From: Caenimonas soli
GTDB taxonomy: Bacteria > Pseudomonadota > Gammaproteobacteria > Burkholderiales > Burkholderiaceae_C
Assembly (NCBI RefSeq): GCF_013155545.1
Contig: NZ_JABJVV010000022.1
Location: forward strand, 1-64,000
Length of the DNA: 64,000 bases
Direction of reading: 5' to 3'
Below the pieces are notes generated by a model. It saw only the letters and a program-made list of their open reading frames with translations. It searched no databases and was not told the origin of the DNA. Both the position numbers and the translations under genes were made by a program. Of the stretch, positions 61,240 through 64,000 are shown in pieces (positions within the stretch are counted from its first letter, which is position 1; every line of letters begins with the position of its first letter).

Positions 61240-62286
61240 ATGAACATCGGCCCCCACCAACTGACGAACAATCTGTTCGCGGCGCCGATGGCGGGCGTGA
61301 CGGACCGGCCGTTTCGGCAATTGTGCCGCCAGCTCGGCGCCGGCTATGCCGTGAGCGAGATGGTGACGTCGCGCCGCGAGCTGTGGAACAGCCTGAAGAC
61401 CTCGCGGCGGGCCAATCACGAGGGCGAGCCCGGCCCGATTGCCGTGCAGATCGCGGGAACCGACGCGGCCATGATGTCCGAGGCGGCGGCGTACAACGTC
61501 GAGCGCGGCGCCCAGATCATCGACATCAACATGGGTTGCCCGGCCAAGAAGGTCTGCAATAAATGGGCGGGCTCGGCGCTGATGCAGGACGAGACGCTGG
61601 CGGTGGCGATCGCGCGGGCCGTGGTCGAGGCCTGTGCGCTGCACGGCGTGCCGGTCACGCTCAAGATGCGCACCGGCTGGTGCCAGTCGCACAAGAATGC
61701 GGTGACGCTGGCGCGCGCCTTCGAGGATGCCGGCATCCAGATGCTGACGGTGCACGGCCGTACGCGCGAACAGGGCTACGGCGGGCACGCCGAATACGAC
61801 ACCATCGCCGCGGTGAAGGCCGCGGTGCGCGTTCCGGTGGTCGCCAACGGCGACATCACCACGCCGGAGAAGGCGCGCGATGTGCTGGCCTACACAAACG
61901 CCGACGCGATCATGATCGGCCGCGCCGCGCAGGGCCGGCCCTGGATCTTCCGCGAGGTCGCGCATTTCCTGGCCACCGGCAGCCATCTGGCGCCGCCGCT
62001 GGTCGCCGAGGTCAGGCGGCTGCTGCTCGATCATCTGCAGGACCATTACACGCTCTACGGCGAATTCACCGGCGTGCGCAGCGCCCGCAAGCACATAGGC
62101 TGGTACGTCAAGACACTGCCGGGCGGCGCGGACTTTCGGGCCCGCATGAACGCCATCGAAGACTGTGCCGGCCAGCTCGGCGCAGTGGCGGAGTTCTTCG
62201 ACGAACTCGCCGGCGCGATGGACCGCATGCCGGCGCCGGCAAGCCACACGGACGAGGAAGAAGAAGCGGTGGAAACAAACGCATGA
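61240..62286 (+). CDS. dusB: tRNA-dihydrouridine synthase B
   Basis: The 348-residue flavoenzyme reduces uridines in the D-loop of tRNA. An FMN-binding TIM barrel carries NMGCPAKKVCNKWAGSALM (near 105), where the catalytic cysteine lies, and NGDITTPEKARDVL (near 205). A C-terminal helical domain contacts tRNA. It starts the dusB-fis-purH operon; a -10-like TACAAT lies at 61196-61201. Its stop overlaps the fis start by four bases. Confidence 0.95.
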   Translation: MNIGPHQLTNNLFAAPMAGVTDRPFRQLCRQLGAGYAVSEMVTSRRELWNSLKTSRRANHEGEPGPIAVQIAGTDAAMMSEAAAYNVERGAQIIDINMGCPAKKVCNKWAGSALMQDETLAVAIARAVVEACALHGVPVTLKMRTGWCQSHKNAVTLARAFEDAGIQMLTVHGRTREQGYGGHAEYDTIAAVKAAVRVPVVANGDITTPEKARDVLAYTNADAIMIGRAAQGRPWIFREVAHFLATGSHLAPPLVAEVRRLLLDHLQDHYTLYGEFTGVRSARKHIGWYVKTLPGGADFRARMNAIEDCAGQLGAVAEFFDELAGAMDRMPAPASHTDEEEEAVETNA

Positions 62287-62522
62287 GCAAAAAACACATA
62301 GAAGAATGCGTGCGCGCCAGCCTGGAAGGCTACTTCCGGGATCTGCGCGGCACCGAGCCCGATGGCATGTACGAGATGCTGGTCAAAGTGGTCGAAAAGC
62401 CGCTGCTCGAAGTGGTGATGGCCAAGGCCGACCACAACCAGTCCAAGGCGGCCGAGTGGCTGGGGCTGAACCGCAACACGCTGCGCAAGAAACTCGTAGA
62501 ACACAGGCTCCTCAAACCATGA
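62283..62522 (+). CDS. fis: Nucleoid-associated regulator Fis
   Basis: The 79-residue DNA-bending protein has a helical dimerization core (about 20-55) and a C-terminal helix-turn-helix NQSKAAEWLGLNRNTLRKKL (about 52-72). It is slightly shorter than E. coli Fis (98), as usual in beta-proteobacteria. The start overlaps the dusB stop (ATGA) and the stop overlaps purH by four bases. The dusB-fis linkage is ancient and supports coordination of translation and growth with DNA topology. Confidence 0.95.
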   Translation: MSKKHIEECVRASLEGYFRDLRGTEPDGMYEMLVKVVEKPLLEVVMAKADHNQSKAAEWLGLNRNTLRKKLVEHRLLKP

Positions 62523-64000
62523 ACGCACTCATTTCCGTCTCGGACAAGACCGGCATCGTCGAATTGGCGCAGGCGCTGCACGCGCTGGGCATCCGGCTGA
62601 TATCGACTGGCGGCACCGCCAAGCTGCTGGCCGACCAGGGCCTGCCCGTCACCGAGGTGGCGCAGGTCACCGAGTTCCCGGAAATGCTGGACGGCCGCGT
62701 CAAGACCTTGCACCCCAAGGTGCATGGCGGACTGCTCGCCCGGCGCGAGATGCCCGAGCACATGGCCGCCCTCAAGGCCCATGGCATCGACACCATCGAC
62801 CTGCTGGTGGTCAACCTGTACCCGTTCGAAGCCACTGTGGCCAAGCCCGGCTGCACGCTCGAGGACGCGATAGAGAACATCGACATCGGCGGCCCGGCCA
62901 TGGTGCGTTCGGCGGCCAAGAACTGGAAGGACGTGGGCGTCCTCACCGATGCCTCGCAGTACCCGGTGGTGCTGCAGGAACTCAAGACCGACGGCAAGCT
63001 TTCCGACGCGACCCGCTTCGCCTTGTCGGTGGCGGCGTTCAACCGCATCAGCAACTACGACGCTGCCATCAGCGACTACCTCTCCAGCTTCCAGGAAGGC
63101 GGCGCCCGCAGCCTGTTCCCCGCCCAGGCGAATGGCCGATTCGTCAAGCTGCAGGACCTGCGCTATGGCGAGAACCCGCACCAGCAGGCCGCGTTCTACC
63201 GCGACCTGCATCCGGCGCCCGGCTCGCTGGTGACGGCGCGCCAGTTGCAGGGCAAGGAGCTCTCTTACAACAACATCGCCGACGCGGATGCGGCCTGGGA
63301 ATGCGTGAAGAGCTTCGACGGGCCGGCCTGCGTGATCGTCAAGCACGCCAACCCCTGCGGCGTGGCGGTGGGCGCCAACGCCTTCGAGGCCTACGCCAAG
63401 GCCTTCAAGACCGATTCGACCTCGGCCTTCGGCGGCATCATCGCGTTCAACCGGACCCTGGACGCCGCGGCCGCGCAGGCCGTGTCCAAGCAATTCGTCG
63501 AGGTGCTGATGGCGCCCGACTTCACGACCGAGGCCCTGGAAGTGTTCAAGACCAAGGTCAACGTTCGGGTCCTGCAGATCGCCATGCCCCCCGGCGGCCG
63601 CACCGACTGGGACAACGGCCGCAACGCGATGGACGTCAAGCGTGTGGGTTCGGGCCTGCTGATGCAGACTGCGGACAACCGCGAGCTGACCGTGGGCGAG
63701 CTGCGGGTCGTGACCAAGAAACAACCGACGGCCGAACAACTGCAGGATCTGCTGTTTGCGTGGAAGGTGGCCAAGTACGTGAAATCCAACGCCATCGTCT
63801 TCTGCAAGGACGGCATGACGATGGGCGTGGGCGCCGGCCAGATGAGCCGGCTGGATTCGGCGCGCATCGCCAGCATCAAGGCCCAGCATGCCGGGCTGTC
63901 CCTGAAAGGAACGGTGGTGGCGAGCGACGCCTTCTTCCCGTTCCGCGATGGCCTGGACGTGGTGGTCGATGCCGGCGCTGACTGCGTCATCCAGCCGGGT
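62519..64000 (+). CDS. purH: Bifunctional AICAR formyltransferase/IMP cyclohydrolase, 5' part
   Basis: About 494 codons are visible and the gene runs off the right edge; full enzymes have about 525. The start ATG at 62519 gives MNALISVSDKTGIVEL and overlaps the fis stop by four bases. The N-terminal IMP cyclohydrolase domain has ISTGGTAKLL and GRVKTLHPKVHGGLL (near 30-75). The AICAR transformylase domain shows LRYGENPHQQAAFY (near 218), KHANPCGVA (near 275) and STSAFGGIIAFN (near 300). It catalyses the last two steps of purine synthesis. No frameshift is seen. Confidence 0.97.
   Translation, partial: MNALISVSDKTGIVELAQALHALGIRLISTGGTAKLLADQGLPVTEVAQVTEFPEMLDGRVKTLHPKVHGGLLARREMPEHMAALKAHGIDTIDLLVVNLYPFEATVAKPGCTLEDAIENIDIGGPAMVRSAAKNWKDVGVLTDASQYPVVLQELKTDGKLSDATRFALSVAAFNRISNYDAAISDYLSSFQEGGARSLFPAQANGRFVKLQDLRYGENPHQQAAFYRDLHPAPGSLVTARQLQGKELSYNNIADADAAWECVKSFDGPACVIVKHANPCGVAVGANAFEAYAKAFKTDSTSAFGGIIAFNRTLDAAAAQAVSKQFVEVLMAPDFTTEALEVFKTKVNVRVLQIAMPPGGRTDWDNGRNAMDVKRVGSGLLMQTADNRELTVGELRVVTKKQPTAEQLQDLLFAWKVAKYVKSNAIVFCKDGMTMGVGAGQMSRLDSARIASIKAQHAGLSLKGTVVASDAFFPFRDGLDVVVDAGADCVIQPG

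Overview
The window is dense, high-GC chromosomal DNA with almost no intergenic space. Gene content points to a betaproteobacterium of the order Burkholderiales, most likely Comamonadaceae. Indicators are the dusB-fis-purH order, a ccsA-like/PP0621/pilSR/ampD block, a glrK-qseG-glrR system, an amn/psd pair and an alanine/lysine-rich histone H1-like protein. The genus is inferred from gene content only. No prophage, insertion sequence, rRNA or CRISPR array is visible. One tRNA gene is present (Met-type, CAT anticodon).

Layout: 1-7000 is the 3' end of a giant repetitive RTX adhesin followed by its type I secretion ATPase and adaptor. 7009-10145 holds a stress kinase, a DUF2855 protein and the ohr/ohrR peroxide module with its operator. 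10174-14307 holds a NodIJ-type exporter, psd and amn. 14472-17949 has a small unknown gene and two tandem FecR/DUF6600 envelope proteins. 18074-24815 holds a LysR/flavoprotein pair, an MCE lipid-transport operon without an ATPase gene, and a MerR regulator that abuts a MerR-type promoter for an MFS pump. 24891-29890 has the histone-like gene and nrdAB with two NrdR boxes. 29952-36139 is the ccsA-PP0621-pilS-pilR-ampD string and ffh. 36153-43228 is opgGH (osmoregulated periplasmic glucans) next to the glrK-qseG-glrR sigma-54 system. 43244-48617 holds miaB, small membrane genes, the tRNA, and a von Willebrand lipoprotein divergent from an ECF sigma/anti-sigma-like pair. 48630-52039 is a phenylacetate cluster around a TetR-type palindrome. 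52044-64000 holds a DUF3108/M61/dsbC operon, a UbiH-like monooxygenase, a MOSC protein, a degenerate GGDEF sensor, ychF, yqaA, and dusB-fis-purH (purH runs off the right edge).

The most interesting signal is regulatory. Upstream of opgG there is a sequence fitting a sigma-54 -24/-12 promoter. About 128 bp further upstream is a perfect TGTC-N10-GACA palindrome, the motif known for the response regulator GlrR. A glrR orthologue ends only 48 bp beyond it. This suggests that envelope-stress sensing by GlrK/GlrR controls periplasmic glucan synthesis, a link I am not aware of having been described. Two other regulated promoters (ohrR and the MFS gene) place the predicted transcription start at the start codon, suggesting leaderless mRNAs.

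Start sites were chosen by domain alignment, Shine-Dalgarno sequence and overlap with neighbours. Several differ from the longest open frame, and this is stated in the entries.
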